Part shown: positions 17,035-26,670 of the stretch, in pieces
Layout: every line of letters begins with the position of its first letter
How positions within the stretch are numbered: the first letter of the stretch is position 1
Assembly: GCA_000218705.1 (NCBI GenBank)
Contig: GL947594.1
Span: forward strand, 262,586-326,585
DNA from: Prochlorococcus marinus bv. HNLC1
Lineage (GTDB): Bacteria > Cyanobacteriota > Cyanobacteriia > PCC-6307 > Cyanobiaceae
Length of the DNA: 64,000 bases
Direction of reading: 5' to 3'
Made by a program: the position numbers and the translations under genes
The notes under the pieces: model-generated
Told to the model about the DNA's origin: nothing
What the model saw: only the letters and a program-made list of their open reading frames with translations
Database searches by the model: none

Positions 17035-18010
17035 CTGGTTCTTGAATTATTCCAGTTGGAACTTCTGTAAACATTACAGATGATAGATATCTCTCTGCTA
17101 AATCAGGTAGAACAACAACAATAGTTTTTCCTGCATATTCATCTTGCTCTGCTAGTCTAATTGCTGCAACAGCAGCTGCTCCACAAGATATTCCTACTAG
17201 TAGACCTTCCTCTTTTGCAAGTCTCAAGGCCATCTCGATGGACTCATCATTTGTCACTTGTTCAACTTTATCAACAATTGATAAATCAAGATTTTTTGGA
17301 ATGAATCCTGCACCTATGCCCTGTATTTTATGAGGTCCAGATTTCACCTCTTCACCATTAAGAGTCTGAGTAATGACCGGACTATGAGTTGGTTCAACAG
17401 CTACTGATGTTATATTTTTCCCTTTTTCATTTTTAATATATCTGGAAACTCCTGTAATAGTTCCTCCAGTTCCTACTCCCGCAACTAGTACATCAATTTC
17501 TCCATCGCAATCTTCCCATATCTCTGGACCAGTGGTTTTGAAATGAATTTCTGGATTAGCTGGATTATCAAATTGTCCTGGCATAAAATATTTTGAGGGA
17601 TCACTTTCTGCAATCTCCTTTGCTTTTGCAATAGCTCCGGGCATGCCTTTTGCAGCTTCTGTTAATATAATTTCTGCACCAAGAACAGCCATCACCCTCC
17701 TCCTCTCAAGGGACATTGATTCAGGCATAGTGAGAATTAATTTGTATCCTCTTGCTGAAGCTGTAAATGCAAGTGCGATGCCTGTGTTGCCTGAAGTTGG
17801 TTCTACGATTACTTTATCTTTAGTTAATTTTCCACTTTTTTCTGCATCCCAAATCATATTTGCTCCAATACGACACTTAACGCTGTAAGCAGGATTTCTA
17901 CCCTCTATCTTTGCAAGTACAGTAGCTTTTGCATTTTTGGTAACAGATTTCAATCTTACTAATGGAGTATTTCCAATAGCAAAACTATTGTCTTCATAAA
18001 TTTTTGCCAT
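17024..18010 (-). CDS. cysK: Cysteine synthase A (O-acetylserine sulfhydrylase)
   Basis: This PLP enzyme makes cysteine from O-acetylserine and sulfide. The 328-residue protein shows the PLP lysine K45 in [12 protein letters not shown], the substrate loop [13 protein letters not shown], the phosphate loop [10 protein letters not shown] and [11 protein letters not shown]. The length is normal. It is on the minus strand downstream of two cystathionine-gamma-synthase-type genes, forming a sulfur amino-acid group. The 84-bp gap to the next gene could carry its own promoter. It overlaps queA tail to tail. Confidence 0.95.
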   Translation of the reverse strand: MAKIYEDNSFAIGNTPLVRLKSVTKNAKATVLAKIEGRNPAYSVKCRIGANMIWDAEKSGKLTKDKVIVEPTSGNTGIALAFTASARGYKLILTMPESMSLERRRVMAVLGAEIILTEAAKGMPGAIAKAKEIAESDPSKYFMPGQFDNPANPEIHFKTTGPEIWEDCDGEIDVLVAGVGTGGTITGVSRYIKNEKGKNITSVAVEPTHSPVITQTLNGEEVKSGPHKIQGIGAGFIPKNLDLSIVDKVEQVTNDESIEMALRLAKEEGLLVGISCGAAAVAAIRLAEQDEYAGKTIVVVLPDLAERYLSSVMFTEVPTGIIQEPANA

Positions 18011-18094
18011 TATTTATGTGTAATATTTAATTTAATTTTAACTATGTTTTTAAAAAATAGTATATAAATTTCTTAACACTAAGAACTATAAAAT

Positions 18095-19561
18095 TTAAGT
18101 ATTTAAGGCCTTTAAAAAGACATTCCATATATGATTATGATCCTCAAGACCAACTGAAACTCTTATTAAATTAGATGGTACACCACAACTATTAGCCCAT
18201 TCTAATTCGTTATAGTGCGCCAACAACACATATGGACATATAAGACTAAATTGTGTACCTAAACTTGGTCCTTTTGAAAGCTCTAATGCATTATAAAATT
18301 TCTTTGTTTTTTCAATATTGCCTTTTAATTCAAATGATAATAAGCACCCATAACCGCCATCCCTTTTAAGGATAGAATTAAAATTTGGACAATTTTCAGG
18401 ATGAAAGACTGTTTTTACTGCATGATGATTTTCTAATTTTTTTTTCAACTTTAAACAATTACTATTTTGATTAATAACTCTAAACTCAATATCTCTGCTG
18501 CATTTTTCTAAATATACTAAATCATTATCAGATAATTTTGGAATATCTATTTCATTAAGTGCTTTTTTAAATTTATCAATCCACTTACTTTTAGGATTGA
18601 AAATAAGAGAACCTGCGAGAATATCTCCACTTCCTGAGAAAATCTTAGTTAATGATGTAAATACGATATCAGAATAATTAAGAGAATTGATATTCAAATT
18701 AGAGCCTATAGTATCATCAGTAATCAAAGGTATATTATATTTTCTTGCTATTTTTGAGATTTCAATAATGTTAGTGCATTTAAGTAAAGGATTACTAGGT
18801 AATTCTATGATTATGGCTGCAGGATCTATTCTTTTTATCTCAAATTCAATTTTTTGAAGATCATCTTCGATAATTAAATTTGCCCCATAAAAAATATTCT
18901 TTGGCAATTTAAGAACATCAACATATGGAAATCCAATTTGTAGGGTTGGTTTTTTGGGAAAAATTTTATAAATAATCTCTAAAGCACTATATAAAGCTGA
19001 CATCCCTGAAGAAGTAATATGAATCAACTCTGAATTTGATTGAACATATTTAGAAATTCTGTTTATAATTTTTCTTTCTGAATCTTTAGCTAAGTCATTT
19101 TCAGCTCTAGGCTCTAATTTTAAATTAATTGCAGCTTCTCTGGATGATGCACCTAGACCAGTATGCTGCCAAAAAACTTTTGCGAAATTATTTGCTTCAT
19201 CTTTAGTGATTAAAAAAAATAAGCTTTGATATTCCTTTATGAAAGAATTAGACTGATCAGTGAATTTATCACAATAAATTTTAGCTTTTAAAACAAAATT
19301 TCTACTTGAATAAGGCCATGCATTATGGTCTTGCAAATTATTCTGTTTAAGTAATTCATTAGATAATTTTTTTAATAATGGATTTATACCAAATCTTGGA
19401 TAAATTGATTTTAAAGAATTTATGCATTCTGGTTTTTTCTCCTCATAGGCAATAACATCATTCCATTCTGGGAGAGCGACTGAAACAGCATGTTGGCTGT
19501 CTGGTATGGGTAAACCGAGCTCTGATTTTTTCCATATGGGATTTTTTATTAAATCTCTCAC
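18095..19561 (-). CDS. Cys/Met-metabolism PLP enzyme, long cystathionine gamma-synthase-like form
   Basis: This fold-type I PLP enzyme belongs to the cystathionine gamma-synthase/beta-lyase superfamily. PLP Lys306 lies in FTSLTKIFSGSGDI, the Asp partner in LITDDTIGSN, and the end has LIRVSVGLEDHNHIW. At 488 residues it is about 100 longer than the 387-residue paralogue next to it. The extra part is N-terminal (SELGLPIPDSQHAVSVALPE onward) and unlike the standard family start. The GHSD that follows the lysine in CGS is replaced by SGSGD. Substrate and reaction are open: cystathionine synthesis, lyase, or another sulfur reaction. It lies 2 bp downstream of the paralogue. Confidence 0.8.
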   Translation of the reverse strand: MRDLIKNPIWKKSELGLPIPDSQHAVSVALPEWNDVIAYEEKKPECINSLKSIYPRFGINPLLKKLSNELLKQNNLQDHNAWPYSSRNFVLKAKIYCDKFTDQSNSFIKEYQSLFFLITKDEANNFAKVFWQHTGLGASSREAAINLKLEPRAENDLAKDSERKIINRISKYVQSNSELIHITSSGMSALYSALEIIYKIFPKKPTLQIGFPYVDVLKLPKNIFYGANLIIEDDLQKIEFEIKRIDPAAIIIELPSNPLLKCTNIIEISKIARKYNIPLITDDTIGSNLNINSLNYSDIVFTSLTKIFSGSGDILAGSLIFNPKSKWIDKFKKALNEIDIPKLSDNDLVYLEKCSRDIEFRVINQNSNCLKLKKKLENHHAVKTVFHPENCPNFNSILKRDGGYGCLLSFELKGNIEKTKKFYNALELSKGPSLGTQFSLICPYVLLAHYNELEWANSCGVPSNLIRVSVGLEDHNHIWNVFLKALNT

Positions 19562-19563
19562 AT

Positions 19564-20727
19564 CTAAAGGGATTCAAAAGAATTAAGGATATCAGATATA
19601 AGATCATCGCTATCTTCACACCCCACGGATAATCTTACAAGAGAATCATCAATTCCTAAATTATTCTTTGTTTTTTTATCAATTGATCCATGTGTCATTG
19701 ATGCGGGATGACATATTAGACTTTCCACTCCACCAAGACTTTCTGCTAATGAAAAATATTTAAGCTGTTTACAAAACTTGAATGTTTGATCTTTATCTAA
19801 ATTTAGTTTAATAGAAATCATTGATCCACCTAATTTCATTTGTGATTTAGCTAATAGGTATCCAGGATGATTTTTATTAAAAGGATAAGTTATTTCTTTA
19901 ATCAAATTATTTGTTAATAATTCCTCAGATATTAATTCTGCATTTTTTGATTGCTTTTCAACTCTCAAAGGAAGAGTTTTGAGGCCTCTTGTAATAAGCC
20001 AGCAATCAAATGGTGAAGGATGAAGACCTAAAGCCTTTTGAGAAAAAATCATTTTTTCTTGCCACTCTGCATCATTTGTAAGTACTGCTCCACCTAATGC
20101 ATCGCTATGTCCATTAATCAACTTTGTTGTGCTTATAAGAGATATTGTGGCACCAAGTTCTAATGGCCTTTGAATCATTGATGTACAAAAAGTGTTGTCT
20201 ACTACTACTGGGATCTCATTTTTTTTAGCTTCTGAGCAAATTTCTTGGATATCAAGTATTTTCAATAAAGGATTAGTAGGGCTTTCTAACCAAATTAAAG
20301 TTGGGTGAATTTCTGAAATTTTTTTAATATTATCCTTATCGGTAAAATCACAATAAAAAGTCTTGATATTAAATTTTTTAAAAATTTTTTCAAACATCCT
20401 TATTGTGCAGCCGTAAAGATTTGATTCACAAAGAATTTTATCTCCGGACTTTAAGCTTGATGCAATAGCTGTGACTGCACTTATACCTGAATTAAAGACA
20501 GTACAATATTTTGAATTTTCTAACGCTTTAAGGATATCAGCTAGGATTCTAAAATTTGGATTACCTGATCTTGTATAGTCAAAATTTTCTACATTTCCGT
20601 GTTTAAACGTAGATGTAGCAAAAATGGGTGGCATAATACACCCTGTCTCTTCGGCAAAAGATTTCCCATGGTGTATTGATAAAGTATTAAATCCTGGGAT
20701 GATTTTTTTATTTTTATTGAGTTCCAT
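19564..20727 (-). CDS. metB: Cystathionine gamma-synthase family enzyme
   Basis: The 387-residue PLP enzyme has the standard length and motifs of the CGS family: FDYTRSGNPNFRILAD near residue 49, VFNSGISAVTA, VVVDNTFCTSM, and the PLP lysine K202 in STTKLINGHSDALGGAV, with LSVGCEDSDDLI at the end. It most likely forms cystathionine from an activated homoserine and cysteine in methionine synthesis, or cleaves cystathionine; sequence alone does not settle the direction. It is immediately upstream of the longer paralogue and in line with cysK. Confidence 0.87.
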   Translation of the reverse strand: MELNKNKKIIPGFNTLSIHHGKSFAEETGCIMPPIFATSTFKHGNVENFDYTRSGNPNFRILADILKALENSKYCTVFNSGISAVTAIASSLKSGDKILCESNLYGCTIRMFEKIFKKFNIKTFYCDFTDKDNIKKISEIHPTLIWLESPTNPLLKILDIQEICSEAKKNEIPVVVDNTFCTSMIQRPLELGATISLISTTKLINGHSDALGGAVLTNDAEWQEKMIFSQKALGLHPSPFDCWLITRGLKTLPLRVEKQSKNAELISEELLTNNLIKEITYPFNKNHPGYLLAKSQMKLGGSMISIKLNLDKDQTFKFCKQLKYFSLAESLGGVESLICHPASMTHGSIDKKTKNNLGIDDSLVRLSVGCEDSDDLISDILNSFESL

Positions 20728-20787
20728 TTAAATAACTCTTTTAATACCCATATTAGAGATGGAGCAAAAACTCTAATAAAATGGAAG

Positions 20788-21396
20788 TTAAACTTTCCTA
20801 GAGTAGTATTCCACGACTAATAATTCATTTATTTCAATAGCCACCCATTCTCTATCACATTTGTTGATTACTTTGCCTGATAATTTTGGTTTATCTAATT
20901 CTAAATGTGGTGGAACATTTGCTAAACCTGGAAATTCAATATTCCCTTCAACAAGCTTTTTACTTGCTTTATTCTCTTTAATACTGATAATGTCATTTGG
21001 TTTGCATTGATATCCTGCAATATCTAGTACTTTGCCATTCACAGTTACATGTCCATGATTCACTAATTGTCTTGAACCTGGAATAGTGGGACCGAAACCT
21101 AATCTGAAACAAACATTATCGAGTCTGTTCTCTAAAAGTTTTAGTAAATTCGTACCTGTAGAGCCTTCTTGAGCTCTAGCTTTCTTTACATAACGAACAA
21201 GTTGTCTTTCGGATACTCCGTAGTTAAATCTTAGTTTCTGTTTTTCTTCTAGACGAATTGCGTATTCTGATCGCTTGCGACGGGCTTGGCCGTGCTGACC
21301 TGGAGGATTGGACTTTTTAGAAGCCTTCCTAGTGAGACCTGGTAGTTCTCCCAAGCGACGCGTAACCCTCAATCTAGGCCCGCGGTATCTTGACAT
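20788..21396 (-). CDS. rpsD: 30S ribosomal protein S4
   Basis: S4 is a primary 16S rRNA-binding protein needed for small-subunit assembly. The 202-residue protein starts [20 protein letters not shown] and carries [34 protein letters not shown], and the S4 RNA-binding domain ([16 protein letters not shown], then [15 protein letters not shown]) near 90-150. It lacks the N-terminal zinc-binding cysteines, the usual cyanobacterial form. It is not in a ribosomal operon here: yidD is divergent and metB lies downstream after 60 bp. Confidence 0.97.
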   Translation of the reverse strand: MSRYRGPRLRVTRRLGELPGLTRKASKKSNPPGQHGQARRKRSEYAIRLEEKQKLRFNYGVSERQLVRYVKKARAQEGSTGTNLLKLLENRLDNVCFRLGFGPTIPGSRQLVNHGHVTVNGKVLDIAGYQCKPNDIISIKENKASKKLVEGNIEFPGLANVPPHLELDKPKLSGKVINKCDREWVAIEINELLVVEYYSRKV

Positions 21397-21453
21397 AGTT
21401 TAAAATTAATTGAATTATGCAATAAAAAATTGAAATTTCAATTAGAGTAATTA

Positions 21454-21720
21454 TTGCTTGATATTTTATTTTACATCATCAACGTGATTAAATTTATCAA
21501 TTCTCTTTTAACTTCAATATTTCTTTTCTTAATTTCTTTTTATAGAAAGTGGCTCTCTCCATTTTTTGGACCAAGATGTAGATTTATCCCAAGTTGCAGT
21601 GCTTATGGATATGAAGCTATTACAAAGCATGGTCCATGGAAAGGGGGATGGTTAACTGTAAAAAGATTAAGTAAATGCCATCCATTTACTCCATGTGGGT
21701 GTGATCCTGTTCCTGATTGA
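21454..21720 (+). CDS. yidD: YidD membrane protein insertion efficiency factor
   Basis: This small membrane-associated protein assists YidC-dependent insertion. Its signature [20 protein letters not shown] is followed by [19 protein letters not shown] and [14 protein letters not shown] with its Cys set. Two starts are possible: TTG at 21454 (88 residues) or GTG at 21484 (78 residues), which better matches the short N-terminus usual for the family. The glutaredoxin-like gene overlaps or abuts its stop, so they share a transcript with murE. Confidence 0.92.
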   Translation: MLDILFYIINVIKFINSLLTSIFLFLISFYRKWLSPFFGPRCRFIPSCSAYGYEAITKHGPWKGGWLTVKRLSKCHPFTPCGCDPVPD

Positions 21721-22025
21721 AGAGAATGATTTTATATATTTTTGTTAGAAAAGGTTGCTGTCTCTGTGATGCAGTAAAAAATAATTTGCTAAAGATTAAT
21801 ATTAAAAATATCCAATCTGAATTAATAATTAAGGAAATTGATATTGATAGATTTGATCTATATCAGGATAAATTTAGAAAATATGATTATGAAGTACCAG
21901 TGCTTGCTTTACAAAATAACTTAACTAATCAAATGCATGAGCTCCCACGGATTTCTCCTAGATTAAAAGACTCACAATTACAAAATTGGTTGCAAAAAAA
22001 TATTTTAAATTATCAAAATATTTAA
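21717..22025 (+). CDS. Glutaredoxin-like thioredoxin-fold protein
   Basis: This is a short thioredoxin-fold protein (DUF836 type) with an N-terminal CxxC redox motif in [16 protein letters not shown] and a cis-Pro segment YEVPVLAL about 50 residues later. The reading frame can start at TTG 21717, overlapping the yidD stop, or more naturally at ATG 21726, giving [10 protein letters not shown]. It probably handles thiol exchange in the cytosol; the partner is unknown. It is part of yidD-grx-murE, the last starting 6 bp downstream. Confidence 0.8.
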   Translation: MKRMILYIFVRKGCCLCDAVKNNLLKINIKNIQSELIIKEIDIDRFDLYQDKFRKYDYEVPVLALQNNLTNQMHELPRISPRLKDSQLQNWLQKNILNYQNI

Positions 22026-22031
22026 AAATTA

Positions 22032-23564
22032 ATGCCAAAAATTACATTACATAAATTATTGGATTTAGTTAATATTCAGCCCACTGCATTATTACTTAAT
22101 CCTCTTATAAATAATATTAGTTTTAATTCTAAAGAAGTCACAAAAGGAACTTTATTTCTAGGACTACCTGGATCAAGATCTGATGGAGGTATTTATTGGA
22201 AGGATGCAATTAATAATGGTGCGGAAGCTGCAATTATCAGTAATCAAGCAGCAAAAATTTCAAGAGAATTAGATCATAAAAAAGTTTTAGTACTGGATAA
22301 ACAATTGGATTATCTGTTCGGTCAATTAATTTCTGAATTTTGGAATCGACCATCAAGACAACTAAAGCTTATTGGAGTAACAGGTACAAATGGGAAAACG
22401 ACAGTTAGTTTTTTATTAGAGTATTTAAGTATTAAATTAGGAAATAGAACGGCATTATTTGGTACTTTATTTAATAGATGGGAAGGTTATTTAGAAAAAT
22501 CATCACATACAACTGATTTCGCAGATAAGTTACAACCAAAATTAAGTGCTGCTTTAGAAGCGGGAGTAGAAGTAGTGATTATGGAAGTCAGTTCTCATTC
22601 TATATCTCAAAAAAGAATATCAGGTTGTGAGTTTGATGCGGCTGTATTTACCAATTTATCTCAGGATCACTTGGATTATCACAGTGATATGGAAAATTAC
22701 TTTCAAACAAAAATGGAATTATTTAAATCTCCATATCTTATAAAAAAAGGTTCTTATTCTGTTATAAATGCTGATGATAAATGGGGAATAAAATTGTTAG
22801 ATAATTTAAATTCTAATCCATTGAAAATATCTATTAAAAATCGCAATTTAAAACAAGATAATTTTTTCTATACCACTAATATTCATTTCAATGAAAATGG
22901 CTCATACTTTGTATTGCATACACCTTCTGATTCAGTTGAATTTTTTATACCATTGATGGGTGAATTTAATATAATGAATTCATTGCAAGCAATTTTAGTT
23001 TTTTATAAGCTCGGTTATTCTCTAAATAAAATATCTGAAATAATAAAGAATTTCCCAGGAGTTCCTGGTCGCATGGAAAAAATAAAAATTAATTCAAGCC
23101 ACACTGAAGATAAATTACCTCAAGTTATTATTGATTATGCTCATACTCCAGATGGGTTGAAAAATGTTTTAGAGGCGATAAGGCAATTTTCTAAAGGGAA
23201 ATTAATAACAGTTTTTGGATGTGGAGGGGATAGAGATTCAAATAAACGACCAAAGATGGGATCAATTGCGGAAAATCTATCAGATTTTATATTTATTACA
23301 TCCGATAATCCTCGTACTGAGAATCCAATAAAAATTATTAATGATATTTTATGCGGTATGAAAAGTAAAAATAATATTATTGTTGAGGTTGATAGATTTA
23401 AAGCGATACAAAAAGCTATTGATTTTGCGAAGAATGAAGATATTGTTTTGATAGCAGGAAAAGGACATGAAGATTATCAGATTTTGTCAGATAAAATAAT
23501 AGATTTCAATGATAGGGAGATTACTAAAGATTTATTAGAAAAAAGGCAAAAGAAAAAACAATAA
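22032..23564 (+). CDS. murE: UDP-N-acetylmuramoyl-L-alanyl-D-glutamate ligase (meso-diaminopimelate adding)
   Basis: MurE adds the third amino acid to the peptidoglycan stem peptide. The 510-residue protein has the three Mur-ligase domains: an N-terminal UDP-binding part (SFNSKEVTKGTLFLGLPG), the central ATPase with GVTGTNGKTT at residues 115-124 and VFTNLSQDHLDYH, and the C-terminal part with YAHTPDGLKN, GCGGDRDSNKRPKMG, SDNPRTENP and AGKGHEDYQ. The DNPR motif indicates meso-diaminopimelate rather than lysine as substrate. Confidence 0.96.
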   Translation: MPKITLHKLLDLVNIQPTALLLNPLINNISFNSKEVTKGTLFLGLPGSRSDGGIYWKDAINNGAEAAIISNQAAKISRELDHKKVLVLDKQLDYLFGQLISEFWNRPSRQLKLIGVTGTNGKTTVSFLLEYLSIKLGNRTALFGTLFNRWEGYLEKSSHTTDFADKLQPKLSAALEAGVEVVIMEVSSHSISQKRISGCEFDAAVFTNLSQDHLDYHSDMENYFQTKMELFKSPYLIKKGSYSVINADDKWGIKLLDNLNSNPLKISIKNRNLKQDNFFYTTNIHFNENGSYFVLHTPSDSVEFFIPLMGEFNIMNSLQAILVFYKLGYSLNKISEIIKNFPGVPGRMEKIKINSSHTEDKLPQVIIDYAHTPDGLKNVLEAIRQFSKGKLITVFGCGGDRDSNKRPKMGSIAENLSDFIFITSDNPRTENPIKIINDILCGMKSKNNIIVEVDRFKAIQKAIDFAKNEDIVLIAGKGHEDYQILSDKIIDFNDREITKDLLEKRQKKKQ

Positions 23565-23633
23565 ATTTTTAATGGAATTTAAGACACGAATAACCAAAAA
23601 ATATATTTAAATATGTTATTCTTAATTTTAAAT

Positions 23634-24338
23634 ATGAAAGGTTTAGCTTTAGTAGTTGGATCTGGGGGTATTGGTAAACAACTTGCAACTGATCTATCAA
23701 ATTTATTCAATGATCTAGATGTTATTTTATGTGGAAGAACCAAAGCTCATGAATCATTTTGGGAATTGGATATTGAAAATGATAATTCTTTAATTGATTT
23801 AAAAAATAGAATTAAAAGTCATCCAGATAATTTAAGGTTAGTAATTAATGCTACGGGAAGATTACATAGCGAAACGCTCAATCCTGAAAAAAGATTACAG
23901 CATATCTCAAAAGAAAATTTAATCCAAAGTTTTTCAATTAATGCTTTTGCTCCAATATTGCTTGCTAAAAATATTGAGGAATTTATTCCAAAAGATTCTT
24001 CTTTTAATTTTGCCAGCATAAGTGCAAGAGTAGGGAGTATAGGAGATAATAAAACAGGTGGTTGGTATTCTTATAGAGCTGCAAAATCAGCTCAGAATCA
24101 GCTTCTTAAATCATTAAGTATTGAGTGGAGAAGAAAGTTTCCAAAATCAATAATTACTCTGCTTCATCCAGGCACTGTAAATACTAATTTATCTAAACCA
24201 TTTCAAAAATTTGTTCCTGAAAATAAATTATTTTCTACCGAACGTGCATCCAAATATTTAATAGATTTATTAATTAATCAGAAACCTGAAGATAGTGGTA
24301 AATTTTTTGCCTGGGATGGTTTAGAGATACCTTGGTAA
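23634..24338 (+). CDS. Short-chain dehydrogenase/reductase
   Basis: This is an NAD(P)-dependent SDR of about 234 residues. I choose ATG 23634 because it places the dinucleotide-binding start MKGLALVVGSGGIGKQLA at the N-terminus; the frame is open to an ATG at 23613 that adds seven hydrophobic residues. Other marks are VINATGRLHS, SFNFASISARVGSIGDN, the catalytic YRAAK and LHPGTVNTNLSKPF. It belongs to the classical CsgA-like subgroup. The substrate is unknown. It is convergent with the aminotransferase gene. Confidence 0.87.
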   Translation: MKGLALVVGSGGIGKQLATDLSNLFNDLDVILCGRTKAHESFWELDIENDNSLIDLKNRIKSHPDNLRLVINATGRLHSETLNPEKRLQHISKENLIQSFSINAFAPILLAKNIEEFIPKDSSFNFASISARVGSIGDNKTGGWYSYRAAKSAQNQLLKSLSIEWRRKFPKSIITLLHPGTVNTNLSKPFQKFVPENKLFSTERASKYLIDLLINQKPEDSGKFFAWDGLEIPW

Positions 24339-24345
24339 AGAATAT

Positions 24346-25521
24346 TTATAAAATAATTGATTTAATCTCATCAACTAATAATTCAATCTCATCCTCCGTT
24401 GTCATCTGATGTATGCATACTCGAAACCATTGAGGATCTTCTATGACTCTAATCCAGATATTTTTTAATCCAAGTTTATAAACAAAATTATTTTTATCAT
24501 CTATCTCTTTTATGTCAAAACTAACTATTCCATTTTGTATTGGACTATTCATAATTAAATTAACTTTATCAATCTCTTTTAAATGATTCCATAATTTATT
24601 GCTCATTGATGTGATTAAATTATGTTTTTTAAAACCACTGCAATCTTTTTCAATTAAAGAAATTGATTGCCTTAAACCAGTTAATAATGGAATACAAGAA
24701 GTTGCAATTTCAAATTTTCTTGCATCATTATGAAATAAGTTTTCATGAGGCTCATAAATACCTTGCTCTCTTTTCAGGGATTTCCAACCTACTATAGTTG
24801 GATTACTATTTTTAATAAATCTTTCAGAAACATAAAATGCTCCCAAGCCTTCAGGCCCGCATGCCCATTTATGAGATGTGACTGCATAAACATCAGAGAA
24901 CTTAACTTTTTCATTGATTTCTATATGGCCAAAGCTTTGTGCTCCATCTACAAGTAGAAAAGGTTTTTTGGGTAATCGGTTGAGTTCAATGCTTATTTCT
25001 TTCAGAGGCATTTCATAACCAAAGTTCCATAATATGTGAGATATTATAAAAATTTTTGTATTCTTATTTATGTACTTTCCAAGTTCATTTATTATTACTT
25101 TTTTATCGAGAGTTTTTATTTTTTGAATTGGGAAAATTCTAAATTTCAGATTATTTCTTCTACAGAATTCTCTACTTGCCGCTACGACCCCAGGATGTTC
25201 ACAATCACTTATTAATAACTCATCGCCTCTATCTATATTGATTCCCCATAGAGGTAATATCATCCCTGTTGATATATTTTCAGAAAGAGAAATGTATTTT
25301 GGTTTAACTCCAAACTGTTCTGCTAATTTTTGTTTTGTTTTTATTATCTCTTTATTAATGTAAGGCCAAACATTACTTGTGAATGGTCCTAATTCCTGAA
25401 TTTTTTGCCAACTTCTAGTAATTTCATTTAAAGATTGTGAGGGTAGAGGTCCTTGCCCTCCATAATTGAAATAAAATTTATTTTTTAAGCCAGGCATTAG
25501 GCTACGTAAATTATCGCTCAT
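24346..25521 (-). CDS. Class V aminotransferase, cysteine desulfurase-like
   Basis: The 391-residue PLP enzyme belongs to the aminotransferase class V (NifS/isopenicillin-N epimerase-like) group. The PLP lysine K218 lies in TSHKWACGPEGLGAFYVS. LISDCEHPGVVAA and LVDGAQSFGHIEI match the family. The mobile Cys loop of true cysteine desulfurases (near residues 320-330) is not evident, so desulfuration is doubtful and a different PLP reaction is possible. It lies 14 bp downstream of the ArsM-like gene on the same strand. Confidence 0.82.
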   Translation of the reverse strand: MSDNLRSLMPGLKNKFYFNYGGQGPLPSQSLNEITRSWQKIQELGPFTSNVWPYINKEIIKTKQKLAEQFGVKPKYISLSENISTGMILPLWGINIDRGDELLISDCEHPGVVAASREFCRRNNLKFRIFPIQKIKTLDKKVIINELGKYINKNTKIFIISHILWNFGYEMPLKEISIELNRLPKKPFLLVDGAQSFGHIEINEKVKFSDVYAVTSHKWACGPEGLGAFYVSERFIKNSNPTIVGWKSLKREQGIYEPHENLFHNDARKFEIATSCIPLLTGLRQSISLIEKDCSGFKKHNLITSMSNKLWNHLKEIDKVNLIMNSPIQNGIVSFDIKEIDDKNNFVYKLGLKNIWIRVIEDPQWFRVCIHQMTTEDEIELLVDEIKSIIL

Positions 25522-25535
25522 AAAAGCAGATTTTT

Positions 25536-26330
25536 TTAAAGATTGCCTACTAAAGTTACTGTTCTAAATTCAATGTCTTCAATCACTTTCCAAGGTTCTG
25601 AACTTCTTTCAGCAAAATTTAAATTTTTAAATCCTAGCTTTTTGAAGTCCTCTATAAATTCTGGCTCGTACCATGCTCCACTTATACATCCACTCCATAA
25701 ATCTGGATCTTTCTGTAATTCAAGGGGTACTTTTTTATTAGAGACAATATCGCTGATTGCAATCCTACCATTACTCTTAAGTACTCTTTTAATATTATTT
25801 AAAAGATTATTTCTTGAATCAGGATTTACTAAATTTAAAACACAATTACTTAAAATAATATCTATTGACTTATCTTTAATAATTGGATTCAAATTTATAT
25901 CTATTTCATCTAACTTCTCAATGGATCCTTTAATAAATTTTGTATTTTTATAACCAATTTTTTGGGCAACATATTCAATTGATTCTCTTGAAAGATTAAG
26001 CATATCTTGATTTTGATCAACTCCAATAACTTGACCTCCCTTACCAACAATTTGAGCACAAATAAATGCATTTTTGCCACTACCGCTTCCGAGATCTAAA
26101 ACTACATCATTTAATTTTACCCATTTAGTTGGATCTCCACATCCGTAATCTCTTTCAATAACTTCTTCTGGAATTGCCTCTAGATATTTTGGATTAAATG
26201 AGACTGGTGTACATAGGCAGCTTTCTTTTTCAATTGCAGCAGCTCCATATCTTTCCTGTATAGCAGTTTTATGATTAGGATTATTTATTTCACTACTTGT
26301 GTTTGGAACACTGCAACAATCTTCGGGCAT
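25536..26330 (-). CDS. arsM: ArsM-like S-adenosylmethionine methyltransferase
   Basis: The 264-residue class I methyltransferase resembles arsenite methyltransferase. It has the SAM-binding motif VVLDLGSGSGKNAF, then VIGVDQNQDML and ILSNCVLNLV. Cysteines are placed as in ArsM-type enzymes: CC at residues 5-6, CLC in ESCLCTPVSF near residue 38, DYGCGDP near 62, and a later Cys in WSGCISGAWYEPEF. Trivalent arsenic methylation or arsenosugar synthesis is the family expectation. No other arsenic genes are in the window, so the substrate remains inferred. Confidence 0.78.
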   Translation of the reverse strand: MPEDCCSVPNTSSEINNPNHKTAIQERYGAAAIEKESCLCTPVSFNPKYLEAIPEEVIERDYGCGDPTKWVKLNDVVLDLGSGSGKNAFICAQIVGKGGQVIGVDQNQDMLNLSRESIEYVAQKIGYKNTKFIKGSIEKLDEIDINLNPIIKDKSIDIILSNCVLNLVNPDSRNNLLNNIKRVLKSNGRIAISDIVSNKKVPLELQKDPDLWSGCISGAWYEPEFIEDFKKLGFKNLNFAERSSEPWKVIEDIEFRTVTLVGNL

Positions 26331-26360
26331 AATTTTTAACTTTTAAATTAAATATAACTA

Positions 26361-26385
26361 AAAAAAATCCCCCCAAGTGGGAGGA
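26361..26385 (-). terminator. Strong intrinsic terminator after the DUF4278 gene
   Basis: On the minus strand the stem tcctccc / gggggga closes a 4-nt loop (actt) and is followed by seven T. It begins 17 nt after the stop of the gene ending at 26402, and lies between that gene and the ArsM-like gene on the same strand, so it separates the two transcripts. Confidence 0.85.
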
Positions 26386-26401
26386 CTAAACTTTTTAATC
26401 T

Positions 26402-26575
26402 TTATTTTTCGTATTCAATTCCTCTGTATTTGAGAGTGACTAAGTCTTGTTTTGAAGAGGCTTCTTTTTTTCTATTTGTATAAACATTCCTTCTATAGGT
26501 TAGTTCTACAAATGAATTCTGAGAATTTGAATTGTTTTGGGTATAAGATTTACCTCTGTAAGTTAGTGAAGTCAT
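26402..26575 (-). CDS. Small DUF4278-type protein with repeated LTYRG motif
   Basis: This small protein of cyanobacterial DUF4278 type carries three copies of a short motif: SLTYRGKSY, ELTYRRNVY and TLKYRGIEY, spaced by Ser/Asn-rich or Lys-rich linkers. I start at ATG 26575 (57 residues) because the first repeat follows it directly. An upstream in-frame ATG at 26611 would give 69 residues but lies in the GC-rich leader. Neither start has a clear Shine-Dalgarno sequence. The function of the family is not known to me. The gene forms its own transcription unit between a perfect -10 (26671-26676) and a terminator (26361-26385). Confidence 0.78.
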   Translation of the reverse strand: MTSLTYRGKSYTQNNSNSQNSFVELTYRRNVYTNRKKEASSKQDLVTLKYRGIEYEK

Positions 26576-26664
26576 GATTCGATTTAACAACACGGCTATC
26601 CCCCGTTCCATGGTATAGCTCGGACTGCGCCCAATTAGGGTGAACGAATAGTAGTAATACTACA
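26576..26664 (-). promoter_or_regulatory. GC-rich, probably structured 5' leader of the DUF4278 gene
   Basis: The roughly 90-nt leader is much richer in G and C than nearby intergenic DNA between about 26580 and 26635 (minus strand ggcgcagtccgag, then ggaacgggggatagccgtg). A hairpin can form from gctat...atagc with two further C-G pairs inside. At its 5' end lies an inverted repeat GTAGT-ATT-ACTAC (26651-26663), close to the presumed transcription start, suitable for an operator. No known riboswitch is recognised. Confidence 0.45.
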
Positions 26665-26670
26665 ATTAAA

